This document shows, in pieces, positions 22,350 through 34,800 of a stretch of DNA of 64,000 bases (position 1 is its first letter; every line of letters starts with the position of its first letter). The notes beneath the pieces are model-generated. The model made no database searches. It saw only the letters and a program-made list of their open reading frames with translations, and was not told where the DNA came from. The stretch is from assembly GCA_036924285.1 (NCBI GenBank), contig JAYKYS010000005.1, positions 6,448,001-6,512,000 on the forward strand, in the 5' to 3' direction. This stretch comes from Asterella californica (lineage: Eukaryota; Streptophyta; Marchantiopsida; Marchantiales; Aytoniaceae). The position numbers were made by a program, and so were the translations under genes.

Positions 22350-23085
22350 TTTTTTATTACTATCATTTCTTACAGTTTATATCTAATAAATAAAAAAGAA
22401 ACACTTGTAACATGAAGAGATTTTTTAGATTCTAAAGCTAGTATCCTTCATAAGTTGTGTGTTTCTACTTTTGCATGAAAGCATTGGAGTGAGACATCTA
22501 TAAAGTAGGAGCCAAAGCTTTTAGATAAGCATGAAATATATCTCATAGAACTTAGTTCAATGGGTATAAGTCTTTATTGTACTCTAACACATATTCATTA
22601 TATAGATGGACCTGTGTATCCGATTTATCTCATTCGAATACATTCCCAAAATACTAAGAACTCCTCTATGAAGATCAATAATTGCAATGAATCGTCTTTA
22701 TCTACTAATTTTGGAAGATTACCTAGACATTTTGCCAGGTTATAAACCAATTGAGTCTATTATAACATGTGACTCTGAACATCTAAGGGGATCAAAGATC
22801 GTTTATTAGTGCTCTGGAGAATTTACGACGCATCCATCCAATAACTATTTGACAGAAAAATGCATCCTTTGATACTAGTCTTTTCATGAGAGAACTTATC
22901 ACATTTTCACTACGTGGCACATTTACTCACACAAAGTTTCCAAGTTTATATTTGAAGATTATATTAACATCAAATGTCGAATCTTCTCGAGTCTTATCTC
23001 TCATTGTCTCAAACTTCCATCATTCGTTGTCGACAACTCTTTTTATCATTATTGCCATTAACTTCTATCCATGAAAGTTTTGTCA
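22350..23085. other. AT-rich stretch, possibly decayed copia internal sequence
   Basis: No intact gene is visible. Short open stretches (22560-22745, 22886-23074) lack recognisable motifs. The stretch leads into a decayed copia RT on the same strand, so it may be its eroded upstream part. This is inferred from position only. Confidence 0.3.
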
Positions 23086-24413
23086 AAAAGACGACTGTCC
23101 CTCTAAGAAGCTTGGTTATGGAAAACCTCGCATAATGCAGTTAGCAAGTTGAAAGTTCCGTTAATTCAATCACTTAGTTGCTCGCGCATATGGTCTTCTT
23201 TCTCTCATTGATCTATGAAAAATATATTCTTTTCTGGTTCTTATTCTACCTCTTGATCATTGCATATATCACTTTACGGATTGAAGCAAGCACTTAGGGT
23301 TCAACACATTCAACATATTGATAATTAATTTTAGAAAACTAAATTTACACGAAGTAATGTTGCTTCTAATATATATCTCAAGAGAGTGAGAGAAGCTATT
23401 ATGATGATAGCATTATGCTTAGATGATGTTATTCTGGACGGTTGTTAGATTGTTGGAAGATACAAAAATCTTACTTTTGAAAGAGTTTGAGATGATAGGT
23501 TTGGGACCTACCCAGTACTATTTGGGTATCCAAGTCAAAAGAATCTAAGACTGAAAAAATCATTTTTTCTAGAGAAATATATCGAGACAATACTTGAAAA
23601 AGAGAAACAAATGAAAACTATTCGTTACCAGTGTGCAGTATGCAGTCTTATGTATGCTATGGTGTGCACAAGACCAGATCTTGCATATTCTGTTGTGATA
23701 GTATCTCAATATCTTCTTTCTAAATATTATTCATTGGTCAATCTTAAAAAAAATACTTTGATATTTAAGAAAAACTTCCAAATATGACATAAAATATGAT
23801 GGAAGTACAAGTGATGATACAATATGCTTACAAGGTTATTCAGATGCAGATTGAGCAAGAAATAAAAGTATCAAAAATTCTACACATAGTTATTGTTTCT
23901 CTCTTGTTTCATGGTTGATCAATGGGACAAACAGAATCATACTTCAATTGCATTGTCAAGTGCAAAAGTTGATATATGGTAGTTTCACAAGAGACAAGAA
24001 AAAGGATTTGGTTACAAAGATTGTTGGATGATCTTGGAGAAACTCAACTTGGTCCAACAATTTTACACTACGACAACAAAGTGCAATTGCATTGACTTAA
24101 AATCTTAAATTTCATTCAAGGTTGAAGCATATCAAAATTCAACATCATTATGCGCAAGAAAAGACTCAAAGTAAAGAAATCACTCTTTAAGAATTATTCG
24201 GCACCAAAAATGATAGCTAATATACACACGAAGAGTTTAGAGAACAAAAAAAACATAAGTATTTTAACTACAATGTTGGAATACTATTGTTTGCAAAGTA
24301 CTTATATGAGATTAAGAATTATAGTCAAGATGATAGGGTTGATGACAATCTTAGTCATTCTAAGAGAAGAAAATTAATTAGATAGTTTTACAAGTATTTG
24401 TTCAAGTGGGAGT
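23086..24413 (+). pseudogene. Copia RT-RNase H remnant, strongly decayed
   Basis: Plus-strand translation, with frequent stops and shifts, gives copia RT landmarks in order: a LKQA-like site near 23285, a degenerate catalytic stretch with LDDVIL at about 23417-23434, YAMVCTRPDLAYSV at about 23650-23695, and RNase H pieces up to about 24150. A purine-rich tract (CAAGTGGGAGT, 24403-24413) closes the coding part as a polypurine tract would. It is a different, older copy from the one at 21.5 kb. Confidence 0.6.
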
Positions 24414-24545
24414 ATTAGGATAGTGTGAACTCATAACTGGATATTAAGACGAACATGTATGTCTGTTCGTCAGACAACCTCTCAATTATACAGAGAGAGA
24501 GAGAGAGAGTTTCTTCTCTCCTCTTGGATTACATTACAATCAAGG
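24414..24545 (+). mobile_element. Likely LTR start of the second copia remnant
   Basis: Directly after the polypurine-like tract the sequence begins ATTAGGATAGTGTGAACTC. It contains an (AG) run at 24492-24509 and a TTGGATTACATTACA-like end typical of small copia LTRs. No second copy lies in the window to fix the ends, so the boundaries are guesses. Confidence 0.4.
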
Positions 24546-24588
24546 TATGTGGTGTGAAAATGGAAATCTGTGAGTTGCAACCCAAAAC

Positions 24589-25163
24589 CTACTGCAAAAC
24601 CGTAGAAACCTTTGAAGAAACATGCGTACTGCAACGAGCAGCTAGAGCAACAGCGAGATCCTCTACCATGCCAACAGTGAGGATCAAGATTGCCAACGAG
24701 ATAAAAGAACCAGCAATAAACCAACAAGATCCAACATGAATTGCGACGATGATGAGAACAAGCAACTTAACTAACATAAGTGTAGCGACAAGAATTAGCA
24801 CAGGAGCAAAGAGACTAATGGAGCGAACAGCAGGAACAAAGTCTCCTCTTCTAACTCACAAGCTGTCATCCCAAAGAAGACGTTCAGGTTCCAACAAGAA
24901 AGAAAGATAGCATAAAAGACAAGTGGGAAAAACTCACAAAGAGTACCACTAGACACAAGGTGGAGAAATTTTTTTTCTGAAACACTATATCTAACTAATT
25001 GCGCAACCTTCTCAAGTAAGGAGACTCGAGCTTCGATGAGCTGAGTCACTGATGTACCACCTCTCCTAACGGACGAAGAAAACATCTCGACTCTTTTCGG
25101 TAAAGTCTCCACTAACTCTATTTGCAATGTTATATTAATCAGCTGTTGCACATAAACTGACAT
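24589..25163 (-). CDS. Possible small membrane protein, two exons (uncertain)
   Basis: Two minus-strand open stretches look protein-like. The first, 25163 to about 24950, encodes a soluble helical part with VETLPKRVEMFSSSVRRGG and VSLLEKVAQLVRY. The second, about 24820 to 24589, encodes two or three hydrophobic membrane-spanning segments (around LMLVKLLVLIIVAIHV and FIAGSFISLAILIL). An intron between them is possible, with a GTGAG donor near 24935 and a CATTAG acceptor near 24812, but neither is certain. I do not recognise the family. It may be a real gene, a gene fragment or a chance arrangement. Confidence 0.3.
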
Positions 25164-27633
25164 ATCATACTAAAATAAAAAATCTCTTTAAAGTTCTCCA
25201 TCTGCATGAGTGATAATGAACTCCACGTGGTCCAACTCTTTGAATCGATACTTGCATAGGAACCCTCCAGTGATGTCAGAGATTAATAAATTAATGCAGC
25301 GTCACTCGTGTCAATTTAATTGTAGCACGCGCGAATCCGAGTAGACAAGAGAGAAATTCGGACAAGAGATGTAGAGATCGAGTGAGACTCCTTTGTTACT
25401 GTGAGAGAGAGGATCCTGTCATCACCTCGTGGCAGCGTGGTGATGGGAGTTCGGGAGTAAGACGGTGAGATCCTAGGTTTAATCCCTTCGGTGTTCATTT
25501 TGACACTGCCGCCGCAAGCCGCGGTCTTAGGATCCTTGGAACACTATTGTGCGGCCTCCGGCCGCAGGCTTAGGGTCGATGTCTTAAAAGAAATGTCTTA
25601 TCTCGAGATTTAGAAAATAACGGGTAGCTCCTCATAGCTCGCGCTGGCAGTTCTCCCGTCACACGCTTGGATCTTCATTAAATGCGCATTAGTTTGCTAA
25701 TATGTGACATCACTGTATGTCCTCTTGCATAGTGAAGAATACCACGTGGTTAGGGGTTCTTTTTATAACGCTCGTGTGATTACATCCTAGATGGATTATT
25801 CCTCGAATAGCATTCTACGAGTTAACAGTACTGTCTGCTTGACCACCGGGGCAAACGGTTGAGGCCTTTGAGGTAGATAGAGTAAATCCTAATCCCTGGA
25901 AAGGAAGGATCTGTTCTTTACATGAGGGGAGCGAGGAGAAGCACGTTGTGCCAATCATTTTGGATACGGCTTATTTGAAGCCCGCCTTTGGCCCATGGTT
26001 TACACACAGCAGCACCACCTCCATGAAGCTAGGAGCTCATAAAGGTCGATGAAGATTCCTTCTCCTTGGCAATGCTGTAGTGTGCAACTGAGCAAACAAC
26101 TGGACAGATCGTAATCACAGAACATTATAAGCGCGAAGTTCGGGGTCATGGCGCATGGGTGACGAGAGCTACCTATTCGTTTCTACAATCTCCCTCACTG
26201 GTGTAAAGATCAGAAGATTCCACTGCCGCCAGTGACGCCTTATGTCGAACATGAGTCAATAAACACAAAGGCCGTGATTCAGGCTCGCATTACTCGTACT
26301 CGGTCAGTCTGACACTATTTACTTTCCAGCATCAGGTGCAGCCAGTAAACTCAATGCTCCTGAAATGTCGTATACATGCACGAACGTGTCACTGTAGTCA
26401 GTAGCTGTCTCTTGTTGTGAATCTCACATCAGTGAGGTGAGAGAGTCAGTGGAATCTCAACATGTGAGCCGATGTCATCTGTCTGCACTCGATTGACACT
26501 TCATATTGAGGAACAGTAACGGTCCAGTTAATGACCTGGCTCGTGTAAAATGCTTATGGTACAAAATCCTAACTACTCACTTGCCACTCACTCGACAGTC
26601 TTTACCCTCTGCTTCTCTGCAAAGTTGGGTTCTTGCCGTCACGAACCGGTTCCCCCTCTTGATTCGACAGGCGACTTGCAGGCTAAACACGACTTCTTCT
26701 GTGACTGCTTACTGTATGTGAAAACCGTGTTCGAGATCCTCCTCTTTCTGCTGCCGTCTCGATTTGTTTATAGAAAACAAATGGGCTAAAAGTTTCTATA
26801 TGATTCTGCGTGCGGAGGGTCTTCCTTCGGAGTCCTTCGTTGCTCTTCCGGGCATCGCAGGTACTGTGGCTTCTTCGTCCGCCGCTGTCAAAGAGGTTTA
26901 AAGAGCTCCTTCGATTGGTCTCACTGGACGAGAGAAGAATTATTGGGTTGAAGTGGTGCTGACCGTCTATGAAAGATACACCATTAGATGCAAGTGATCT
27001 TTACCCATGAAGCTACCTGCTCATAAGTAGTCAGTCGTCTGGGTTGATTCACAAAGGGCCAAATCCTACTGGAGATGAAGATTTTTATGCGACAGGAAAT
27101 GAGTTGCAAGCACGGCAGCCAACTCCGTATGGAGCCTGAATATCATATACGAGACTACTGGCTATCCATGTAATCAGCTCTCGATGCGAGATATGCCGTA
27201 AGAAAGATACCAGCGCCAACATTCTGCCTTAAACAGGAACAGATCTGAACGTACTCGTGACGTCTGAGTGTTCCAAGAGCCCCCACTTAAATGTATTGAT
27301 AACCGGGTGTCCATCAGGTTCACGATCTTCTATATCTGAGAATCATGACCAACTTAACAGTCAAAGGAGAATAGCACTGCTGATGCAAATTTTGATAAGA
27401 AAGGAAGGCAAAGGATCAGCCAGACAGTCATGAAGACGTGGTTAAACCTGTTTCATTCGTGTGAGGCAAAGTTTAACGCTTTAGAGAAGTTTACAGATCG
27501 ATGGGCCACAAGTACCATTTAAAGTCTTTCTAGGCCTCCACGCTGCCAGTTGGCAACTTTTACAAGCTACAAGAACCTCCACTAAGAATCTTCAACAACG
27601 TTCATCGAGGTTACGGTCGCGGAGTCGCAGTTA
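25164..27633. other. Non-coding region, no gene seen
   Basis: About 2.5 kb without a convincing gene. The part just left of 27634 is downstream of the lumen-protein gene on the minus strand and should hold its 3' UTR and polyadenylation site. Short ORFs at 25316-25498 and 26506-26789 have no recognisable domain. Confidence 0.4.
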
Positions 27634-28862
27634 CTAGTCATTGTCCATGTAGGCCTTTGCAACAGCTTTCCCTTTCTCGAGTATGGCTCCAGGAACAGTG
27701 GCCAGAAGTCTGCCAAGAAGGACAATTTTAACCATTTAGGTCAGTGGTGGACGACGAGAACTGAGAAGGAGTAATATTCGGTAGAGAATTTAAGTGACAG
27801 AGAACTTTAGTGTGGCAACGCGGCCAAATCTTTACCTATCAATTGCTGTAACTGCCATTGAAAGCCTTTGCTTCATTTTCTCGATGGGAGCTGCTTGGGA
27901 CCTCGATGCTTGCAGGAGAAGACCATCTAAATCCTCAAGCGCACTGTCGTGCAATTCATTAAATGAGCAGAAGTTAGTACGCCTGAGCATGTGCGGCTGT
28001 TTATGTAGGCTACCCCCGAGACGAGCTGGATGGAGGAGAGCAAGGACGGAAGTAAGGAAGAAACGAAATTTGAGTAGTACCTATGCTCAGAATTCGGTGC
28101 CGGTTGCGGAACCGAAACAGCAAAAGTTCATGAGCAGATTCTATCCGAGGATAGAATCTACGCATTAATTATTATGCTAGAGCTCTAAGGTCGTCAAAGT
28201 CGTCGACCGGAGGCAAAGCAAGCATGAATCGAACACAAAGGCAGTCGTAGGGCAGGGTACCTGAGACACTGGGCAACAGCAGCAGATGCACCACCATCAT
28301 TTCCTGATTCTGCAGCGTACTGGGCGACCTACACCAGATAAAGCCCAACGCCCTTATGAGGTTTTACAACCAAACCACGTACGGCTGCGTAAGCTCAAAC
28401 AGCAAAGTAGCATCCTCCTACATGGGTGGATATTGAGTCCCCTCTCCCACGCGCCTCACATGATCTGCCACAACTGTGACTCACCATGCGTGCCGCAAAG
28501 TGTTGCGATCTCAACCCCAGTTGAGGGACTTCCACCACCTGTACTATTCATTCTTCCATATCGCCGACAGCCACTCGAGGCGTCTTGTACGACGGAGCAA
28601 GAAGAATAAAAAACTCGCGGTAGTCTAGAGAACCAAGGACGGACATTGAAGATGCTTGCATATCTCGATACAGAGAGAAAGGGACAAGACAGGCAGACAG
28701 ACATGGCAGGGAGAAACAAGTACGCTCCACCGCACTCGAACTCAGACAGGCGGACAAAACTCTCCTTCCTTCCGTCCCTCCTCCTCCGACGTATGACAAC
28801 TTACGGGTGGTGAAGACACATAGCACTAGTAGTACGCCTAACAGCATCACCACTACAAACGC

Positions 28863-28897
<35 letters not shown>

Positions 28898-30224
28898 CGC
28901 CCTGATGTCGGTGCGAAGAGACGCAGCAGGTCCATTGCGTAACAAAGAGCGCGCATCTGCAAATTTCGAAGCCTCCCCATCAAGCTTTCCATCTGTGGAG
29001 ATCAACGTCTCTTAACATCAGCCATGCTTCGCAGGATTTGTCCACTACTGTAGCTGCTGTCTCTTATACCATCAACGCTATGTATTCCCCAGCTGACAAG
29101 GAGATATTACCGACTTCTTGAAACTGTGACTGAGCTAGCAGGATTGTTGGAACGTAGGTTTCAAGCGGATCCAGTTTCTTCCTGCAGAAGGCGCGGAATC
29201 ACGCAAGAATATATCACAAAACATCAGTATAAGGATGGTCCGCTCAGAATTCAGAAGTACCAGTTTTCACAAGTTCAACCTTTTATAGAAATTGGAAGGA
29301 AGTCAGAACGCAAGATTTTTAAACACCGAAGAATTCCATTCGCCTATCAGACCATACGCACTTCGCGTAAGCGCAGTGGATCTTAGCAGCACGTTCCACG
29401 AGCGTAGCAATAATGCCCAAGCAACCCAAACAGGGAAAAACTTCAAAAGTTTAACCAGCTGAGGGACTACCGATGCCACGTCTTATGGTCACCGTGGAAC
29501 CTGAAAACAAAGTTGTAGTTTGCACCTCTTTATATACTTGCTCAACGTTCCTGGCGCATCCGCAGCTAGAGCATCTGTGTCCATGTCAAATTGAAGAGCA
29601 AAGAACCCACTTCAGTTCCGAAAACCACCAGCAAACCCAACCACAAATCGAATTCCTCGAGAGAAAAACGAAACAGCGTACGATCTACATCTACCAGCCT
29701 CGGTCTGACACTCGTGGATAATGAAACCAGGATTAAATTCGTACTATACCCGTCGTTAGCTTCAAGAAACAACTGCATCAGGCTAGTTACCGTGATCGGC
29801 TAAAACTTTTGCTGCTGAAAACTTACGGTAACGGCTGAGAGTTAACAACGAACTACTGTCTGGGATTGACCAGTTCAATAACTGAGACCGGTTTATCACA
29901 ATACAGAGAAATCTCACCCGTTCCAAGAGAGGAGAAAAGAGCTCCAATCAATCCTGTGACCATATCTCTTCTTCCACAGCCGAGATTCCCCCGGAGCTTG
30001 TCAACGTTTTGATTAGACTCATGCTGAACACTGGAAGCTCGAACTCTACATACAACGCTTTCCAAGAGCACCGGCGCCACTAGCACCTTCACAGGTGCGC
30101 TTATCCTCCACCCATTCCCGACACGCAAAAAATTTCCTCCACACAATTGCTGTTTCTTAACCAGACGCGCGGCCGCAATGCCGCATTCGCACTGGAGGGG
30201 GAAATTCCCTCTCGAGCACGCCAT
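27634..30224 (-). CDS. Thylakoid lumen protein, 17.9-kDa family (At4g24930-like), 7 exons
   Basis: Exons on the minus strand, first to last: 30224-29918, 29574-29526, 29181-29111, 28992-28898, 28328-28261, 27943-27836, 27709-27634. They have GT-AG borders and matching phases and give 257 residues. Residues 1-80 look like a plastid transit peptide. A twin-arginine lumen signal follows (CGRRDMVTGLIGALFSS, RR at 85-86) and a cleavage site after ALA at 104-106, leaving about 151 mature residues, close to 17 kDa. The mature part has KKLDPLETYVPTILLA and SLLRNGPAASLRTDIRAVAQYA, which I recognise from memory as the family core. It would act in the thylakoid lumen; its biochemical role is not established. 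The ATG at 30224 has good context (GGCATGG). The family name needs a database check; the gene model is firmer. Confidence 0.85.
28865..28894. repeat. (CT)15 microsatellite inside intron 4 of the lumen-protein gene
   Basis: Thirty bases of perfect CT repeat. On the coding (minus) strand it is (GA)15 and begins a few bases after the exon 4 donor, which reads GTAAGAGAG. Length changes here would alter the start of the intron. Confidence 0.95.
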
Positions 30225-33200
30225 GCCGGAACGCCAAAACCTTCCTCTTCTAAAACTTCCTCCCCTATGCCCCACGAATCCTCACTCGCTCTATCAAGTC
30301 AAGTCCTGAGCCTAAGAAGAGAATTCAGAGCATGCGGATGGACACTCCACCTTCCAGCAAGCGGACGCACTGCATCATTCACTCGTCCGTTCCTAGCTCA
30401 CTAGCTCCATGAGCCTCACAGCGACTCTCTTCATAACACGCATAAATTCGAGAATTCAAGTTCCTTTTTTATATCTCGGGACATTTCAAATCCACATTCC
30501 TGAGATCTAGCGAAGGAAATAAGAGGTCGAGCTCGACTCCACACTTCCCTTGCTTGGCTTGGCTATGGCGGAGAAAACGAAAAGTTGTACAGACAGTCAA
30601 ACGAACAAAAGGGAATCAGCCTTCTCCGTCAAGCTCCACACCACACCACACCAATAATTCATTCACTCACGCACCGTGTAGTTTAGGAGGCAGACAATGG
30701 GAGTCATTCAAATTGTTACTGTGCTTTGATCATCCCCAGTTCTCTTCTTTTCTTTTCTGAATTAACTGTTTCTCGACAGCCTCCGTCGGAGAGAACATCG
30801 ACACTATTAGCGACAGGAGATGATAATCTGCTTCTACAGTAGGATATTCTTTTCCAGGTAAAGAGCCTGAAATACTCTTTTTGTGCAGCTGATGGATCCG
30901 AAAGAGGTATCTTTATCTTCTTTCTCTTGCTCTCGCTCCCTTCTAATTTCCGCTCATTCGGGTGCTGCGCCTTTTGATTCTCTTATTCTTTTTAATCCCT
31001 TTGCATTTAGAAAGATTAGATTCCCATTAAGAAAGACCGGCCACCTCCGCTACATTCAGCGATGGTTAAATATCCTTCCCCACAAGTATTGGCGGAAGGG
31101 ATGCGAAAGATTTGTTTTTTCTTTTTTGTCATTGGTCGGAGCGTATTTAGCGGTAGTTCGGGTGCGTGAAGTGTTTAAAACTTTAGTTAGTCGGGTATTA
31201 GTGTTCGAAAGTTTTTGATTAGTTTAATTTTTCTTCCTCGTATATTTATCTCATGTTTGAACCTGCCGCGCCGCTCCCGCTATTGCTGTAACGCCTCTTC
31301 TTTCTATCGGCTTGCTATCCTGTCTACCGGGACTCTCCATCTTTCACTTTCAACATAAGTATCTTCCGGTTAACTTGTAGTATTGAGAAACTTCTATGAC
31401 TGCATGTTCAAACGTAATAATCGCTACTATTGCATCCGTTTCTATTTATTTTTGAGTCTGCACGGTTGATCGCACGACAATTCGATTTTGGAGACCGCGC
31501 TGCGTGATGAAGACTCCAATGCTATACGTTCATTCGTTTTTGTTTATTTCTTTCTTTACTCAAATTATTCAACCTCGAACGTTTTCAAAGTTTGTTGTTT
31601 CATTTCATCGATTGCAATTGTGCTTATTGTTTCTATCCAACTATCTATCGTTTCTAGAGAGCCTCGTGTACAAACTGTCTTCTATATTTCTGAGGACATT
31701 ATCCATCGACAAACTTCAAGAAAGAGTGTAATTCTCTATATCAACTTCATGCGATTGCTTCTAGAATGTGTTTTCTTGGCGATGTTTGATAGCATAGACA
31801 ACACTTCGAACTTCTCTAGACAAGTTTCACACGTCACGGTCAATAATGAAGTCCTTGATTCTGTTCTCACGGCTCCGATCACTTTCAATCCATTATTTTT
31901 CACGGAATGCAGTAGTGAAACAAGCCACTCCGCTTTGATCTATTTGAAGTTATTTGCTGTCACGACATTACATCTCTTTGTGATGACGATCGATTTCAAA
32001 AACCGATCACATTACCACCGTATCTTTTGTATCATAAGAGCTTGCTATCCTTTTCTGATATAGAAATGTGTCCCCTTAGAAGTTACATCTACATAGGCTT
32101 TGATTTCAGTCTAGTATCAGCAGAATTTCTTCTCTTCGACTATGTTTTGATCAGTAAGTCCTTCCCAGTAGCCACTACTTGTCTTCAAGCACTTATCATA
32201 CCGTATCAGTATATCCAGTCAGAAGAGGCGTGGCTCGTACTACATGATTCCAAGTCCACGATCTTTAGTTATCCTAAATTCTTGTAGTCCAATCTCGACC
32301 TTCATCTTCTGAAATCAACTGTCCATGTTGTTTATCGCCTCAAGTGCATATATTGTGTTTGCTACGACGTTGATCCTCATTCTTTTCACTTTTTCCTCCC
32401 ATGTTGTTAAGACGAGCGGCGAGGGTCAAACGAGCAACCGTCATGTTAGTGCACGCATAGGTACACGCATAGTGCTCTTTCCAAAACAACTTGAATTGTC
32501 ATTGATAGTCAACTGCACGAGCAGAGACCTAGATATGGAGAGCACTGACTGTCAATTTATAAATTCCTCCAAGAAGAGTATACCAGCGGTCTGTTTTCAA
32601 TGGAGAGAGGAGAGAGCCTGCTACATCTCCATGTTCAAGGGGTTATGAGTCTATAAGCCACAAGCAACATCTAGGTGAAGCAATGAGTTATCAACACTTT
32701 AAGATGGAAGAGATCGGACAGACCAAAATAAGAACGACAACTAACAAACAGAGGTCTGCATATCTTTGTTAGTATGGTTGGCTATTGTATGAAAGACAAA
32801 GATGAGGTCCATCACAAATGCTCAATGAAGAATATCAATGAGAGCATGATGGAGAACGAGGAGAAATTATTCATGTTGCTCGGGCCTCAGAATAAAAAAA
32901 ATTGAGTGGAATTGAACTACATAAACATTCTTTAATACACACTTCAGTTTAATAAATACCGCAACAGACATCCATTAGGTACAACTCTCAAGGTTTGCTT
33001 GAGATCAATTATCAGATCAAGTAAATATACATCATTTTGTAGGTGGCTTATGGCATGTGGTATTCAGAAAGCGCACAATGGTTCTTTGTGGAAGGTTATA
33101 GTATGTCTCGAAATTGTCACCATTGCAGATATTGATAATATTTTCTTTGTCCAAACATGCGCTTGCTACTTTATTGTCCAACAACTCGACTCGAACGTTG

Positions 33201-34800
33201 ACGACGAAGAAGAGTCCATTCGTTGCGTCTCCCACCCTTCACAAGCAGAAGACCGTCCTGAACTTCACCAACCTTCCAAAATTGTGGCGTCACAAGAGCA
33301 TACGGAGATAAGGAACTTACTTTGTCATGTTTTTTGAACACAGCTAGCACGTCTAGAAGCCTTACATGATGAGACACAAAATTTATAATATGACGGCTCT
33401 CCCTTTCCATACTAGTATGATGCAGTTGTTAGACCACTTTGTTGTCTGATCTTTGCATACATGTTCTACACAGCGTATGTTGCAATTCATAACCAGTACT
33501 CAATGTGTTGACCTTGCACTTCATAGATATTTGAGTTAGAGTTTGCAAGGCAGAGGCTCTTGTAGTGGACCTTGCATTTCACTAACTGGTCTTGTACTTC
33601 ACTAAGCACTATTTCAGTATAGACCAGTTCAAGGCAGCACAATGTAGTTGATAAACCATACTCGCATATACTGCAAGAATGATATACTAAATGTTCATGA
33701 ATTGTATATTTGTAAATATCCTTTGGATTGTATACATTTGTTCTCCACTTTCTAGTCTTTCATTGATTGATGTATCAAGGACACTCTGAATCTCTAAGCT
33801 CGAATAGCAGGAGCTTGCGAGCAATAGTTGTTGGGAGAACTCCCACCAGGAGATCGAAATCTATCTGCTTCGATACTCCTCAAACAACTTTAGAGCATTT
33901 AGCGCATGTCAAATAATTCATCGATCCTCAAGAGTTGCATATGACCTTGACTACAACACATCATATCCATCACGTCTCTACCAAACTCTATATTGATTTG
34001 GTCTCGTTATAGAATTCACGATGTACACAATTGTGTCGTCATCAAATGCCTTGCTGCTCGTTGTCGTGCACTACCTCGCTGTCTCGTTCAAGACTGCGAC
34101 GTGAATGTCATCAACCTGCACTATTGTAGACTGACTCGACTCCAACTGAACATATGCGTATGTCTTTCTCGGAATGATTTCTCCTTACTACAATGGAAAA
34201 AATGTTTCAGAGGATATTGTACACACAAAGTTCAAGGAGTTCAAGGTCTAGACAGTACATTGCAATACACATGTCCCGTTCCATGAACAAAACAACCGTG
34301 ATACGCGCCAGAGCTCTTGTATCACGAAAGTATGAAACTGTATGAGATGAAAACAATGACTTCTATGTGTAAACAATATCTTATATCCTAATGTTACGTT
34401 TCATACATCTGGTTTGATCCAAAAAAACGTATGTAGACACAACTTTATGAAAAGATGGACAGTTGATTATGTTCCATACATTTTGTTCAGTACAAAAAAC
34501 CTATGTTTAAAAAACATTCGGAAAGGATGGACCTTTCCTCCTATATGTAGCAAACATGTAGTCCTTTAGCCGTAGCAAGCCCGGAGATAGATGTGAATAC
34601 TGATTAACTAAATTTGAAGATGTGCAATAGATATAGTATTGGCATGTTATACCATCCAAATTTTGATTTCTATTATAACACCATATTTTGGTATATACTT
34701 CTTTTCTTGTGCAAAAACAAATTAATGAAACTATGATCATTTTATTTGAATATGTGTTTCTGGAAAACAGTCCATTTTTAAAGGATTGAGTAATAACTTT
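30225..34800. other. Upstream region of the lumen-protein gene and non-coding sequence
   Basis: The promoter and 5' UTR of the minus-strand gene at 30224 should lie within the first few hundred bases; I see no clear TATA box. An ATG at 30565 opens a 27-codon frame, and a small exon-like piece around 30891 (ATGGATCCGAAAGAG then GTATCT) could start a plus-strand gene, but no further exons are recognised. The 191-codon frame at 31488-32063 lies in T-rich sequence, starts with TTG and looks like chance. Confidence 0.35.

Noticed and set aside
28286..28609. Plus-strand open frame of 107 codons
   Set aside because: It is antisense to exon 5 and intron 4 of the lumen-protein gene and has no recognisable domain.
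31488..32063. 191-codon open frame, plus strand
   Set aside because: It starts with TTG, lies in T-rich DNA where stops are rare on that strand, and has a Phe/Ser/Ile-rich product without a domain or neighbouring exons.
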